A stretch of 16,074 nt of DNA from Candidatus Hydrogenedentota bacterium (GTDB lineage: Bacteria > UBA8481 > J006), in the NCBI GenBank assembly GCA_003697085.1, contig RFFU01000133.1, positions 1 through 16,074 of the forward strand. Reading direction: 5' to 3'. Positions 1 through 6,697 of the stretch are shown piece after piece. The notes beneath the pieces were generated by a model. It saw nothing but the letters and a program-made list of their open reading frames with translations. It was not told the DNA's origin and did not search any database. Both the position numbers and the translations under genes were made by a program. Positions within the stretch are counted from its first letter, which is position 1; each line of letters opens with the position of its first letter.

Positions 1-1
1 G

Positions 2-313
2 GATGGGACCGTGACCGGGCTTGCGGAAGACGGGACGGAAACGGCGCTGGGGCGGATCGAGCCGGTTCGTTTTCCGAATCCGCAGGGTCTGGAGAATATC
101 GGCGGCAATCTCTTTCGGCCCACGGCCGCGTCGGGCGCGGGAACGCGAGAAACGGGACCCGAGGTTTTGCAAGGGGCGTTGACGCTGTCAAATACGGATC
201 TTGCGACGGAGATGGTGAACCTGATCCGGGACGAGCGATTCACTCAGGCGAATGCCGCAGTCGTGCGAACGGAAGACGAGAACCTCGGCACGATCCTCGA
301 TACAAAGCGATAG
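2..313 (+). CDS. Flagellar hook/basal-body rod family protein (FlgE/FlgF/FlgG type), C-terminal fragment
   Basis: This is the 3' end of a gene whose start lies before the window; the frame is open from base 2. About 103 residues are visible. They contain the family's C-terminal signature: a 'DGTVTG...LGRI' strand pair, a 'FPNPQGLENIGGNLFRPT' segment, 'ASGAGTRETG', and a final helix with 'LSNTDLATEMVNLI' and 'RFTQANAAVVRTEDENL', ending in 'DTKR'. These proteins assemble helically to form the flagellar rod or hook outside the inner membrane. The pattern 'NTDLATEMVNLI...ANA' followed by a short terminal 'KR' is closest to hook protein FlgE as I recall the family, but FlgF or FlgG cannot be excluded without the N-terminus. 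The gene converges on the minus-strand gene ending at 375. No convincing T-tailed terminator lies between them. Confidence 0.85.
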   Translation, partial: DGTVTGLAEDGTETALGRIEPVRFPNPQGLENIGGNLFRPTAASGAGTRETGPEVLQGALTLSNTDLATEMVNLIRDERFTQANAAVVRTEDENLGTILDTKR

Positions 314-374
314 ATTCTCCAGTTGTTCATTTAAGAGAGCACGGGCACGTCTTTTTCTTCCTCGTTCACTCCGA

Positions 375-1622
375 TCAGTGAATCAATGTGAAGCGGCCCG
401 TTCCGACCCGCTTTTCATTGTCGTAAATGCGGTAGAAGTACATTCCGCTCCCCATCAATTTCCCGTTTTGGGTACGTCCGTCCCAAACAAGGGTTCTGTC
501 ACCATCACCGGTGAGAAGCCGCACCCGCCGCCCGCTGATATCAAAAATCTCGATACTTAAGATCGCAGTTGTTGCGAGACAAGATTCCTCGGCGATAGCG
601 AACGTTACCGGACCTTTCTCGGGCCGGAAGGGATTGGGGTAACTTACGACGTCCACCGGCTGACCCTCGACTTCTCCCAGCACGACTCCGGCCGCGGGAT
701 CGACGGTCGTGGCACAACACAGTGGCTGTTCGCTGAATTGAAAGCCGTCGATGAAGACTCCCGACATGAGAACGGCGTCCCCCTCATCGCCGATCGAGAA
801 GACGAGCCAAAAGGGATCGGCACCGTTGGGCAACGGAGAGCAGGTCAGCAGTAAGGGGGTCTGCCCGTCGAATTCCGTTCCCGTGCTTTGGTTTTCATCC
901 TGATTGAAGAAGTTGTTGTTCACACTCATCACCTTGTTCGAATTGTCGAAGACGATGTTGTCGGAGGCGACGGGAATGGAGACCCCGGAACTCGAGTCGA
1001 AGGTGATGGTGGCGGGATTCTCCGCGGCCTGAACGAGGAAAAAATCGTTGAATGCACTCCCCACGAATTCCGGGAATTCCTCGGAGAGAAAGACGAACTG
1101 GAAGGAGAAAGAGAAGGCGGTATCAGGAGGGTCGATCTTGATCCGCAACTGAACGACATCGTCGCCTCCGTTGTCGGCTCCTTTCCCGTCCTGGACACCC
1201 TGATCGAACGAGACGCCGGTTGCATCGTTGCTTCCCGGAATGTCGTTGACGTTTCCCGATGTCAGAATCACGAAGGAACCGCCTTCCGTCGGAAAGTTGT
1301 TTCCAAGGGAGCCCGTTTGAATGGCGAAACCGTTGTTGTCCGCCGTCCCCTGACCGTTGAGGTTCGTCAGCTCCGCTGTCACGATCACGCTGGAAGGAAT
1401 CCCGATGGCTTCCGCCATCTGGACGGCCGTTACATTCGTATCGATGGCGTAAACAGGGAGGGGAATCGTCATCGGGAAGAGGAAAAGGAGAAGGAAAAAG
1501 AAAAACGGAACCGCGAAGAGCCTGGCCCGGTTCTCGTTCCCCGTTTCCGTGAAGGCCTTCTCGAGGCGAACGCTTCTTTTCGAGGCGCCACTCCGTGCGT
1601 TCTGGAGGATTTCTCCGCTCAT
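375..1622 (-). CDS. Secreted choice-of-anchor L domain protein with C-terminal FlgD-Ig-like (T9SS-sorting-like) domain
   Basis: The product is a 415-residue exported protein of unknown substrate. Residues about 33-59 form a signal peptide with a strikingly Phe/Leu-rich core (a run of four Phe), ending near 'PVYA'. Residues about 64-300 match the choice-of-anchor L family: 'GIPSSVIVTAELT' near the start, 'FSFSFQFVFLSEEFPEFVG' around 169-188 and 'SAFNDFFLV' right after it. Residues about 327-415 are an Ig-like tail of the FlgD/T9SS-sorting kind: 'SYPNPFRP', 'IEIFDISGRRVR', 'LVWDGRTQNG', 'SGMYFYRI'. Such tails are commonly the surface-anchoring or export part, so cell-surface display or secretion is likely (inference). 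The ATG at 1622 has no clear Shine-Dalgarno sequence. A start at a later codon, nearer the signal peptide, is possible because the first ~30 residues are hydrophilic. The gene lies 96 bp downstream of the DUF4954 gene. Confidence 0.85.
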   Translation of the reverse strand: MSGEILQNARSGASKRSVRLEKAFTETGNENRARLFAVPFFFFLLLFLFPMTIPLPVYAIDTNVTAVQMAEAIGIPSSVIVTAELTNLNGQGTADNNGFAIQTGSLGNNFPTEGGSFVILTSGNVNDIPGSNDATGVSFDQGVQDGKGADNGGDDVVQLRIKIDPPDTAFSFSFQFVFLSEEFPEFVGSAFNDFFLVQAAENPATITFDSSSGVSIPVASDNIVFDNSNKVMSVNNNFFNQDENQSTGTEFDGQTPLLLTCSPLPNGADPFWLVFSIGDEGDAVLMSGVFIDGFQFSEQPLCCATTVDPAAGVVLGEVEGQPVDVVSYPNPFRPEKGPVTFAIAEESCLATTAILSIEIFDISGRRVRLLTGDGDRTLVWDGRTQNGKLMGSGMYFYRIYDNEKRVGTGRFTLIH

Positions 1623-1670
1623 TGGATTTCGGAGTCTATCGTCGGAGAGGGTTGGAGAGAAGGGAAAAGT

Positions 1671-1676
1671 GATATA
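1671..1676 (-). promoter_or_regulatory. Candidate -10 box upstream of the choice-of-anchor L gene
   Basis: Read on the minus strand, the 96-bp gap after the DUF4954 gene contains 'GGTATATCAC', with TATATC as a possible -10 about 49 bp before the ATG at 1622. The -35 region at the right distance is poor (about half-matching). This would give the secreted-protein gene its own transcript. The support is weak. Confidence 0.25.
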
Positions 1677-1718
1677 CCTCCCGCGCCTGGTGTCCGTGCA
1701 CGCGGCCTCGGTTCCGCG

Positions 1719-3608
1719 TCAGTCTTCTCCCAGGAGTGACTCGATCTCCTTCCGCAGAGCCGCCGTTTCCTCCAACGTCTCCCGAACGAAAGAATCCTCC
1801 GAGGCGGACGGATGGGCTTCGGCGTAGTCGCGAATGATACGGGTTCCTCGTCGGTCGTCCTTTTCCTTGGAAAGGCGCACGTTCTCGGCAACCTTCTCTT
1901 GCATTTCGATAAGTTTTCCCAACGCCTCCTCGACGGAAATACCCGGGAACTCCGCGAGAAGAACTCCGCGCTCGTGTTCCCAACGGTCGGCTTCGCTGGG
2001 GGAGGAAAGGAGTGTGTCCCAGCGATCGCGGGAAAGAGAAGACTCGCGGATTCTACGGTAGAGGCCTCGAAGCGCGTAGTAACGGATAAAGAAAGTATAG
2101 ACTTCGATACCACGAATGCGGGCTCCGTCCTTGAGATAATTCTTTCCCAAGCCGGGAATATCCTGGGATGTGTAGAATTCCTTAACCTTCGGGACTTCGA
2201 CGAGCCGTTTTCGGGCCCGGAGCATCTTGTCGACGATCTCCGGACGGAAGACCTCAAATACCAATCGGTTTCTCTCGGCCCCGTTCCGCCTCTTGAATTT
2301 GATTTCGTTCCGTTTTACCGCATAGGTGTTTTCACTCAAGAGCCATCCGGGTAAAAGTTCGTTTATCGCCGGCGATAATCCGGGAAGACGTTCGGCCGGA
2401 GTATTGATAAGAGAGAAGGGAAATTCAAGCCGTTGAGGGAGGACAGTCACGTTGGTGGCGACCATCGAGTAAGGGGCTTCCGTGAAATCCGAGGGGAACT
2501 TGATATTGCATCCCAACCCGAAGAAGGTGCCTTCGCCGGGCCAAAACTCCTGGTCCGGTGCTTTCCCAGTATGATTTGAACCGATATTCGCACCGTAACC
2601 CACATTTCCTTTTCCTTCGGGCCAGAGGACGGCGATCAGAAGCGCCTGATGATGAAAGCCGACAAAGGGGCCGATCAAACTCGCTTTTACCTCTCCCTTT
2701 TCAATAGCAGTGTTTGGACCGATATACGAATTCGTTACTGTGCCATGATGCCTAATGCAGGTTGATTCCCCCAGAACGGAATTTTCGACTACGGCCATCG
2801 AGGAGACCTCGGTTCCCCATTGGACCACGGAGTTTTGAATCGAAGCGCCGCCTGAAATTCGGACCGGTTCTTCGGGGGCGGAGAGCAGAATGGTATTCTT
2901 TACAAGCGAAGCGCCGTCTACGACGGTGCCCGTTCCGATACAGAAGTTTGTTAGGCACGCGGTATTAAGAATTCGACATCCGCTTTCTATTATCGATCGC
3001 GCGGTTGCGGCGCGTTTCTTCGCTTCGTGGACGAGATTTGAGTACCTCTGGAGGAAATCATGATCGGCGCGATGTTTCGCTACACAGGCGGCGATTTCGA
3101 CCGTGATTTCCGGGAAGAGGGGGACTTCGCGCCCGCCGGTCTCGATTCCCAGAGAAAGATTTTCTCCAATACAGAAAGAGGTGGGCGGGGTTTCGGTCGT
3201 GAGGCGGCCACAGTTCATCAGAATTGTGTCGGTCTGTATCGACGTGCGGCAGAGAAGAGAGACGTTCCGGATCACGGAACGTCCAAAGACGTTACAATCA
3301 GCAAGGACTGTATTCCAAATTTCCGCCGGGAGGGGAATCGTTTCAAGAAGGAGGTTGCCGGGAGAGAGGCCGAGGTGAACGGAACCGAGGAAGTGGGAGT
3401 AGTGAACGAGATCGGGATCGAAATTTCCGCCGACCGTCACCCGGCTCCAGTCCTCGGCCCGGTTACCGTTCTTCTCCATCCGTTCAATCTCTTTTTCGGT
3501 CAAGGCGCGGGATTCGGTGGGGGGAGACGAGATTCGAGAGATCGCCTTCAGGAAATCCGATTCCCGAATCAACCGTTCCGTTTCGATAAGGCATTCCTCC
3601 GGTGTCAC
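1719..3608 (-). CDS. DUF4954 family protein (left-handed beta-helix / hexapeptide-repeat protein)
   Basis: The protein has 629 residues, close to the usual length of DUF4954 proteins, and its function is unknown. N-terminal residues 36-80 carry the family opening ('ALTEKEIERMEKNG', 'AEDWSRV', 'FDPDLV'). Residues about 76-400 contain many hexapeptide-like turns of the acyltransferase/nucleotidyl-sugar type (for example 'NVFGRSVIRNVSLLC', 'NSVVQWGTEV', 'NSVLGESTCI', 'NSYIGPNTAIEKGEV'). A highly conserved block at 338-373 includes 'YGANIGSNHTGKAPDQEFW' and 'FFGLGCNIKFP'. The rest (about 420-629) is charged and helical. The start is GTG at 3608, because 'GGGAG' sits a few bases upstream on the minus strand. 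It follows nagB by 43 bp, so the two are probably co-transcribed. A role in amino-sugar or sugar-nucleotide metabolism is inferred from fold and neighbour only. Confidence 0.85.
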   Translation of the reverse strand: MTPEECLIETERLIRESDFLKAISRISSPPTESRALTEKEIERMEKNGNRAEDWSRVTVGGNFDPDLVHYSHFLGSVHLGLSPGNLLLETIPLPAEIWNTVLADCNVFGRSVIRNVSLLCRTSIQTDTILMNCGRLTTETPPTSFCIGENLSLGIETGGREVPLFPEITVEIAACVAKHRADHDFLQRYSNLVHEAKKRAATARSIIESGCRILNTACLTNFCIGTGTVVDGASLVKNTILLSAPEEPVRISGGASIQNSVVQWGTEVSSMAVVENSVLGESTCIRHHGTVTNSYIGPNTAIEKGEVKASLIGPFVGFHHQALLIAVLWPEGKGNVGYGANIGSNHTGKAPDQEFWPGEGTFFGLGCNIKFPSDFTEAPYSMVATNVTVLPQRLEFPFSLINTPAERLPGLSPAINELLPGWLLSENTYAVKRNEIKFKRRNGAERNRLVFEVFRPEIVDKMLRARKRLVEVPKVKEFYTSQDIPGLGKNYLKDGARIRGIEVYTFFIRYYALRGLYRRIRESSLSRDRWDTLLSSPSEADRWEHERGVLLAEFPGISVEEALGKLIEMQEKVAENVRLSKEKDDRRGTRIIRDYAEAHPSASEDSFVRETLEETAALRKEIESLLGED

Positions 3609-3651
3609 TTCTCTCCCTTTCTTTGGTTTCGCGCCCTACACGAATCTGCTC

Positions 3652-4485
3652 CTATACATAAGAACACGAATGATCCCGAAGGAGCGACGCGGGATCAAGG
3701 TTCTCCTGTTCGATATCCTTGAAATAATTCACGGTGCCGACCCGGAGTTCTTCCGTCGCATCTTCGTCACAAACGATCAAGGCTTTGGGATGGAGTTGAA
3801 GGGCGGAAACCGTCCACATATGGTTTACTCCTTCTTCGACGACCATTTTTAGGGCCCGTGCTTTGTTATGTCCCGTGATAATAATCAGAACCTCCTTCGC
3901 GGCCATCACCGTACCGACGCCCACGGTAAGCGCGCGCTTTGGCACCTTCGAGATATCATTGCCGAAAAAGCGGGAGTTGGCCAGGATCGTGTCGTAGGTG
4001 AGAGTCTTAATGCGGGTTCGTGAGGAGAGGGAGGAGCCTGGTTCATTGAAGGCGATGTGACCATCCGGCCCGATCCCCCCCAAGAAGAGGCGAATGCCTC
4101 CGTAAGAACGGATCTTTTCCTCATACGCGGTGCATTCTTTCTCCAGGTCCGCGGCGTTTCCATTCAGGATATTGACCTGGTCAGGAGGAATATCAATGTG
4201 ATCAAAAAGATTTTTTTTCATAAAAGAATGGTAACTTTCCGGATGATCTTCCGGGAGTCCGATATATTCATCCATATTGAACGTTACGATATTACGGAAA
4301 GAGATCTTTCCTTCCTTGTAAAGGCGAACAAGTTCGCGGTAAGTGCCCAGGGGTGTTGAACCTGTCGGCAGTCCCAGCACCAGGGGTTTTTCCGGTGTGG
4401 GGGCTTCCTCCTTATAGGTCTTGAGGACATAGTGCGCCACCCAACGAGAGACAGAATCATAATCCTTTTGGATAATCAGTCGCAT
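3652..4485 (-). CDS. nagB: Glucosamine-6-phosphate deaminase
   Basis: The enzyme converts glucosamine-6-phosphate to fructose-6-phosphate and ammonia in the cytoplasm, feeding amino sugars into glycolysis. The 277-residue product aligns without offset to E. coli NagB numbering as I recall it. The catalytic residues are present: Asp72 in 'FNMDEYIG', and Asp141, His143 and Glu148 in '[16 protein letters not shown]'. The phosphate loop 'GLPTGSTP' is at 38-45. The residues that bind the allosteric activator N-acetylglucosamine-6-phosphate in E. coli also look conserved: Ser151, Arg158, Lys160 and Tyr254. Allosteric control is therefore plausible. The start is ATG at 4485, preceded by GGAGG (4492-4496) with 6 bp spacing. 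A longer TTG start at 4500 would bury that ribosome site in the coding region. The gene is first in a likely nagB-DUF4954 operon. Confidence 0.97.
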   Translation of the reverse strand: MRLIIQKDYDSVSRWVAHYVLKTYKEEAPTPEKPLVLGLPTGSTPLGTYRELVRLYKEGKISFRNIVTFNMDEYIGLPEDHPESYHSFMKKNLFDHIDIPPDQVNILNGNAADLEKECTAYEEKIRSYGGIRLFLGGIGPDGHIAFNEPGSSLSSRTRIKTLTYDTILANSRFFGNDISKVPKRALTVGVGTVMAAKEVLIIITGHNKARALKMVVEEGVNHMWTVSALQLHPKALIVCDEDATEELRVGTVNYFKDIEQENLDPASLLRDHSCSYV

Positions 4486-4491
4486 ACAAAA

Positions 4492-4496
4492 CCTCC
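4492..4496 (-). promoter_or_regulatory. Ribosome binding site of nagB
   Basis: GGAGG on the minus strand lies 6 bp before ATG 4485. It decides the start, because the upstream in-frame TTG at 4500 would overlap this site. Confidence 0.8.
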
Positions 4497-4638
4497 ACAA
4501 ACTTTAGCTTTTTCCATCACACGAGCCGTTCCGGGAATGCGAAAACGGCGCGGAGAAAGAAATGTCGAAAAGGGCGAAGGGCCCCTGATCAGTTCCACAG
4601 AAATCTTTTGAATAAACGGAAAAACTTTCGCGCCAGAG

Positions 4639-4667
4639 TTTGTATTAGAAAGGGGGTCCTTAATCAA
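4639..4667 (-). promoter_or_regulatory. nagB: Candidate sigma70-type promoter of nagB
   Basis: On the minus strand TTGATT (4667-4662) is followed after 17 bp by TACAAA (4644-4639). Each box has about four of six consensus matches. It would give an untranslated leader of roughly 150 nt before nagB. This is inferred from consensus only. Confidence 0.3.
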
Positions 4668-4901
4668 GAACCACGTTGAAGAGGGAGGGGGTTTTCCGAG
4701 GGGGCGACAACCAAAATGACGGATAGCATTGTTTAACGAAAAGATTTCGGTGAAATGGTTCCGATTTTCGACGAATTATCAGAGGCGGAACAGGGGAACC
4801 AATACAGTTCGAAATCGGTCCCCATCGAAAAACGTCCGCTTGACCATCCGATTCTTAGGACCGTTTCCGAATCGAACCGGATTTACCGCCGAAATAGTGT
4901 G

Positions 4902-4907
4902 TATAAT
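4902..4907 (+). promoter_or_regulatory. Candidate -10 box (TATAAT) upstream of the MAF-like gene
   Basis: This is a perfect TATAAT hexamer in 'GTGTATAATCGG', about 100 bp before the first possible start of the MAF-like gene. No good -35 is seen 16-18 bp upstream, so it may need an activator or be fortuitous. The 12-bp direct repeat begins 7 bp downstream of it. Confidence 0.3.
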
Positions 4908-4913
4908 CGGAAC

Positions 4914-4991
4914 GAAATCTTCCGGAAAGTAGGGAGGCGAAAACCCCTCCGTTTCACATTTGAAAATTCACCACAGTCGGAAATCTTCCGG
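4914..4991. repeat. 12-bp direct repeat GAAATCTTCCGG (two copies)
   Basis: Identical 12-mers lie at 4914-4925 and 4980-4991, spaced 66 bp start to start, which is close to six helical turns. Each copy continues into an inverted CCGGAAA or TTTCCGG motif (4922-4928 and 4992-4998). The position just ahead of the MAF-like gene suggests possible operator sites, but no regulator is identified. Confidence 0.5.
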
Positions 4992-5005
4992 TTTCCGGGG
5001 AAACG

Positions 5006-5035
5006 ATGACGCGGGGGAGATTTTTCCCATACTAT
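5006..5035 (+). promoter_or_regulatory. Alternative candidate promoter overlapping the MAF-like gene start
   Basis: ATGACG (5006-5011) could act as a -35, with TACTAT (5030-5035) as a -10 after 18 bp. Transcription would then begin about 5041-5042, at the in-frame ATG 5042, giving a leaderless message. This competes with use of ATG 5006 as the start codon. The support is weak. Confidence 0.25.
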
Positions 5036-6484
5036 AGAGGAATGAAGCGGATCTCGACGGGAACAGGAAGGGTTGGAGAGAAGGGGGCAGGCGGATGGAG
5101 TATCCGGCCGGCGCGCAACGGCCGCCCAGCCCTCGTCTCTCCCGACGGCCGCTGGATGGAGAGCCGGTTTCGGCCGGACGTGGGCGCACAAAGATGCTTG
5201 GAGGCCTTTTCCGACGCGTTCTCCCCCATTAAGGACCGCACGGTTGTCGTTGTTATAGGGCCTGGAGGGGGGGAAATTCTCCGAGCCGCCCGCAAATTTT
5301 TCGGAAGGAAGGTTCGAATTATCGGGGTCTTTCCTATGTCCGAACATTGGGAAGCGTTCGTAGCAGCGAAGAGCTCTCGCGATTTACTTGAGGATTCCGG
5401 GATCCGTTTTCTTTTCTTCGGGAAGGAAGCAAGTTTCGTTCGGACCGGGGCTGCGGTATGGGGAACGGCCGATCCCTCCGAATTTCTTCGTTCTCTAGCC
5501 GATGCCGCGCGCGGAGCGATTGTCATTCCGTATATCGTTTCCCCTTGCCCCGAGCCCCTGGAAGATCTGGAAAGACTTCTCGAGGATTTTGATCTTCGAA
5601 GACGCACCGCGCTTCGTTTCTCCGCGCTGATGGAGGAGAACCGTGCGGCCAACGAGAAGCGTTTTCTATCCGCTCCTGGCATAGAACGTTGGAAGAATCG
5701 TTGGAAAGGGGAAGAGGTGGTTGTTGCCGGCGGCGGGCCGTCGCTCGATGAGATCGACCTCCAGCGTTTCTCGAATCTTCCGTGGATCGCTGTGGGAACC
5801 GCGCTCAAACCTCTCCTGGCGCGCCGCGTTCAACCCGAACTCTGTGTGATCACCGATCCGCAGGATGAGGTTCTCGAACAGATCTCCGGAGTTCCCCCGG
5901 AGGAAATTCCGCCGACGATCGTGTTTCCAACGACTTGCCGAAATGTGGTGCATTTAATCCCGGAGATTGTGCCAGCGTATCCCGAAGGAGAAGAAGCGTT
6001 TTCGGAAAGCGAGGAAGAGTCGAGCAAAGCGACTTCGAATCCGCGGAACGCCGCGGCGAAGGATGCAGCAGCGGTGAGGAAGGGGGAACTTCCGGCGTTC
6101 GGGACCGTTGCGGGGACGGCTCTGGGAGCGGCGGTGTTAACGGGGGCGCGTCGTGTCTATCTGGCCGGAATCGATTTTGCCTTTCCCGCTGACGATCCTC
6201 TTCGAACTCACTCCCGCGGTACCGCTCGGGAAGAAAGAAGGATTTTTCTTCTCGATCGGTTTTCCTCGATCGAGACGGATCGGTTGAATTCCGCTTTACG
6301 GGGAGGAAATGAGGATTCCGGCGAGAGGCTTCTTTCGGTGGCTGGGATATCGGTTGTGGCTCCGGAGAATCTCCGTCTCTACGCCCGCGCTGTGGAACGT
6401 TTTGTTGCTCGCCATCCCGAAGTCGAGTTCGTCCAGATCGGACGATTCGCCGTGCCGCTGCGCGGTGTCAAGACGGTTTTATGA
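5006..6484 (+). CDS. Motility accessory factor-like protein (MAF / DUF115, 6-hydroxymethylpterin pyrophosphokinase MptE-like domain)
   Basis: The product has 492 residues from ATG 5006, or 480 from the in-frame ATG 5042. Neither start has a well-placed Shine-Dalgarno, so the longer is kept. Residues about 79-112 form a Rossmann-like strand-loop ('VVVVIGPGGGEIL'). The diagnostic core is 'VVVAGGGPSLDEIDL' at 238-252, 'VQPELCVITDPQ' at 275-286, and 'FGTVAGTALGAAVLTGA' plus 'VYLAGIDFAF' at 365-393. In this family the core binds an activated nonulosonic acid sugar and is implicated in O-glycosylation of flagellin. A glycosyltransferase role for flagellin is inferred from the family and from the flagellar fragment elsewhere in the window. 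A low-complexity acidic/Ala-rich insert (about 326-361) interrupts the core before the GTVAGT motif. The gene is monocistronic in appearance, with a 213-bp gap after it. Confidence 0.75.
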   Translation: MTRGRFFPYYRGMKRISTGTGRVGEKGAGGWSIRPARNGRPALVSPDGRWMESRFRPDVGAQRCLEAFSDAFSPIKDRTVVVVIGPGGGEILRAARKFFGRKVRIIGVFPMSEHWEAFVAAKSSRDLLEDSGIRFLFFGKEASFVRTGAAVWGTADPSEFLRSLADAARGAIVIPYIVSPCPEPLEDLERLLEDFDLRRRTALRFSALMEENRAANEKRFLSAPGIERWKNRWKGEEVVVAGGGPSLDEIDLQRFSNLPWIAVGTALKPLLARRVQPELCVITDPQDEVLEQISGVPPEEIPPTIVFPTTCRNVVHLIPEIVPAYPEGEEAFSESEEESSKATSNPRNAAAKDAAAVRKGELPAFGTVAGTALGAAVLTGARRVYLAGIDFAFPADDPLRTHSRGTAREERRIFLLDRFSSIETDRLNSALRGGNEDSGERLLSVAGISVVAPENLRLYARAVERFVARHPEVEFVQIGRFAVPLRGVKTVL

Positions 6485-6535
6485 ACGGAACAAAGTCTGA
6501 TCGACGCGCGGCCTGATGACCCGTGCTTGATCCCT

Positions 6536-6552
6536 GCAGGCAAGATGCCTGC
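6536..6552. repeat. Perfect palindrome GCAGGCA-AGA-TGCCTGC
   Basis: A 7-bp perfect stem with a 3-nt loop, 52 bp after the MAF-like stop codon. There is no T run directly after it, so it is not a standard intrinsic terminator on the plus strand. Its form resembles small dispersed palindromes found in intergenic DNA of many bacteria (inference). Confidence 0.55.
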
Positions 6553-6594
6553 GCCGCGTTGGTGTTCGATGCCGGCGCCGAAAATTGCTGCGCC

Positions 6595-6650
6595 ACCTTT
6601 TTCCTTCTTCCTTTTTCCTTTTGCCTTTTTCCTTCTGCCTCCACCCTCCC
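6595..6650. repeat. Low-complexity pyrimidine tract (CCTTTTGCCTTTT-type)
   Basis: About 56 bases almost purely C/T on the plus strand, built from CTTTTTCC and CCTTTTGCC units. The 13-mer CCTTTTGCCTTTT also occurs, on the opposite strand, in the A/G-rich tail at the very end of the window. This points to a dispersed simple repeat in this genome. Confidence 0.6.
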
Positions 6651-6656
6651 GAGGCC

Positions 6657-6685
6657 TGGAAACTCCTCGCGGGTGAAGGTATAGT
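6657..6685 (+). promoter_or_regulatory. Candidate promoter of the MBL-RsbW-BMC cluster
   Basis: TGGAAA (6657-6662), 17 bp, then TATAGT (6680-6685). Each box matches about four or five of six consensus positions. A start near 6692 would leave a leader of only about 6 nt before ATG 6698. No Shine-Dalgarno is visible there, so the transcript would be nearly leaderless. Confidence 0.35.
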
Positions 6686-6697
6686 GTTTCCTAGACG

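Larger units (their letters stand above)
4501..5005. other. Gene-free divergent intergenic region between nagB and the MAF-like gene
   Basis: These 505 bp are more AT-rich than the flanks, and I found no ORF with recognisable protein character on either strand. The region holds candidate promoters for both divergent genes, a 12-bp direct repeat (4914-4925 and 4980-4991), and a small hairpin with a GGAGG/CCTCC stem near 4933-4950. It also holds several CGAAA/TTTCG-type motifs, including a near-inverted pair CCGATTTTCG (about 4762) and CGAAATCGG (about 4810). It looks like a regulatory spacer rather than a decayed gene. Confidence 0.6.
6485..6697. other. Intergenic spacer with palindrome and pyrimidine tract
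   Basis: The 213 bp between the MAF-like gene and the MBL hydrolase contain a perfect short hairpin (6536-6552), a GC-rich stretch, a C/T tract (6595-6650) and a candidate promoter just before 6698. No protein-like ORF was seen. Confidence 0.6.

Noticed and set aside
365-382. Hairpin TTCACT-CCGATC-AGTGAA between converging genes as a bidirectional terminator
   Set aside because: The 6-bp stem is AT-rich, overlaps the stop codon of the minus-strand gene, and has no U-tract on either side.
888-1739. 283-codon open frame on the plus strand
   Set aside because: It is opposite the choice-of-anchor L gene, whose product has clear family motifs. The translated sequence is low-complexity and charged.
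4486-4640. glmS-type ribozyme or riboswitch in the nagB leader
   Set aside because: No conserved core elements were recognised, and nagB is not the usual target of the glmS ribozyme.
4729-5009. Short plus-strand open frames in the nagB/MAF intergenic region
   Set aside because: They have no protein-like pattern and no ribosome site. The region is AT-richer and contains promoter-like elements.
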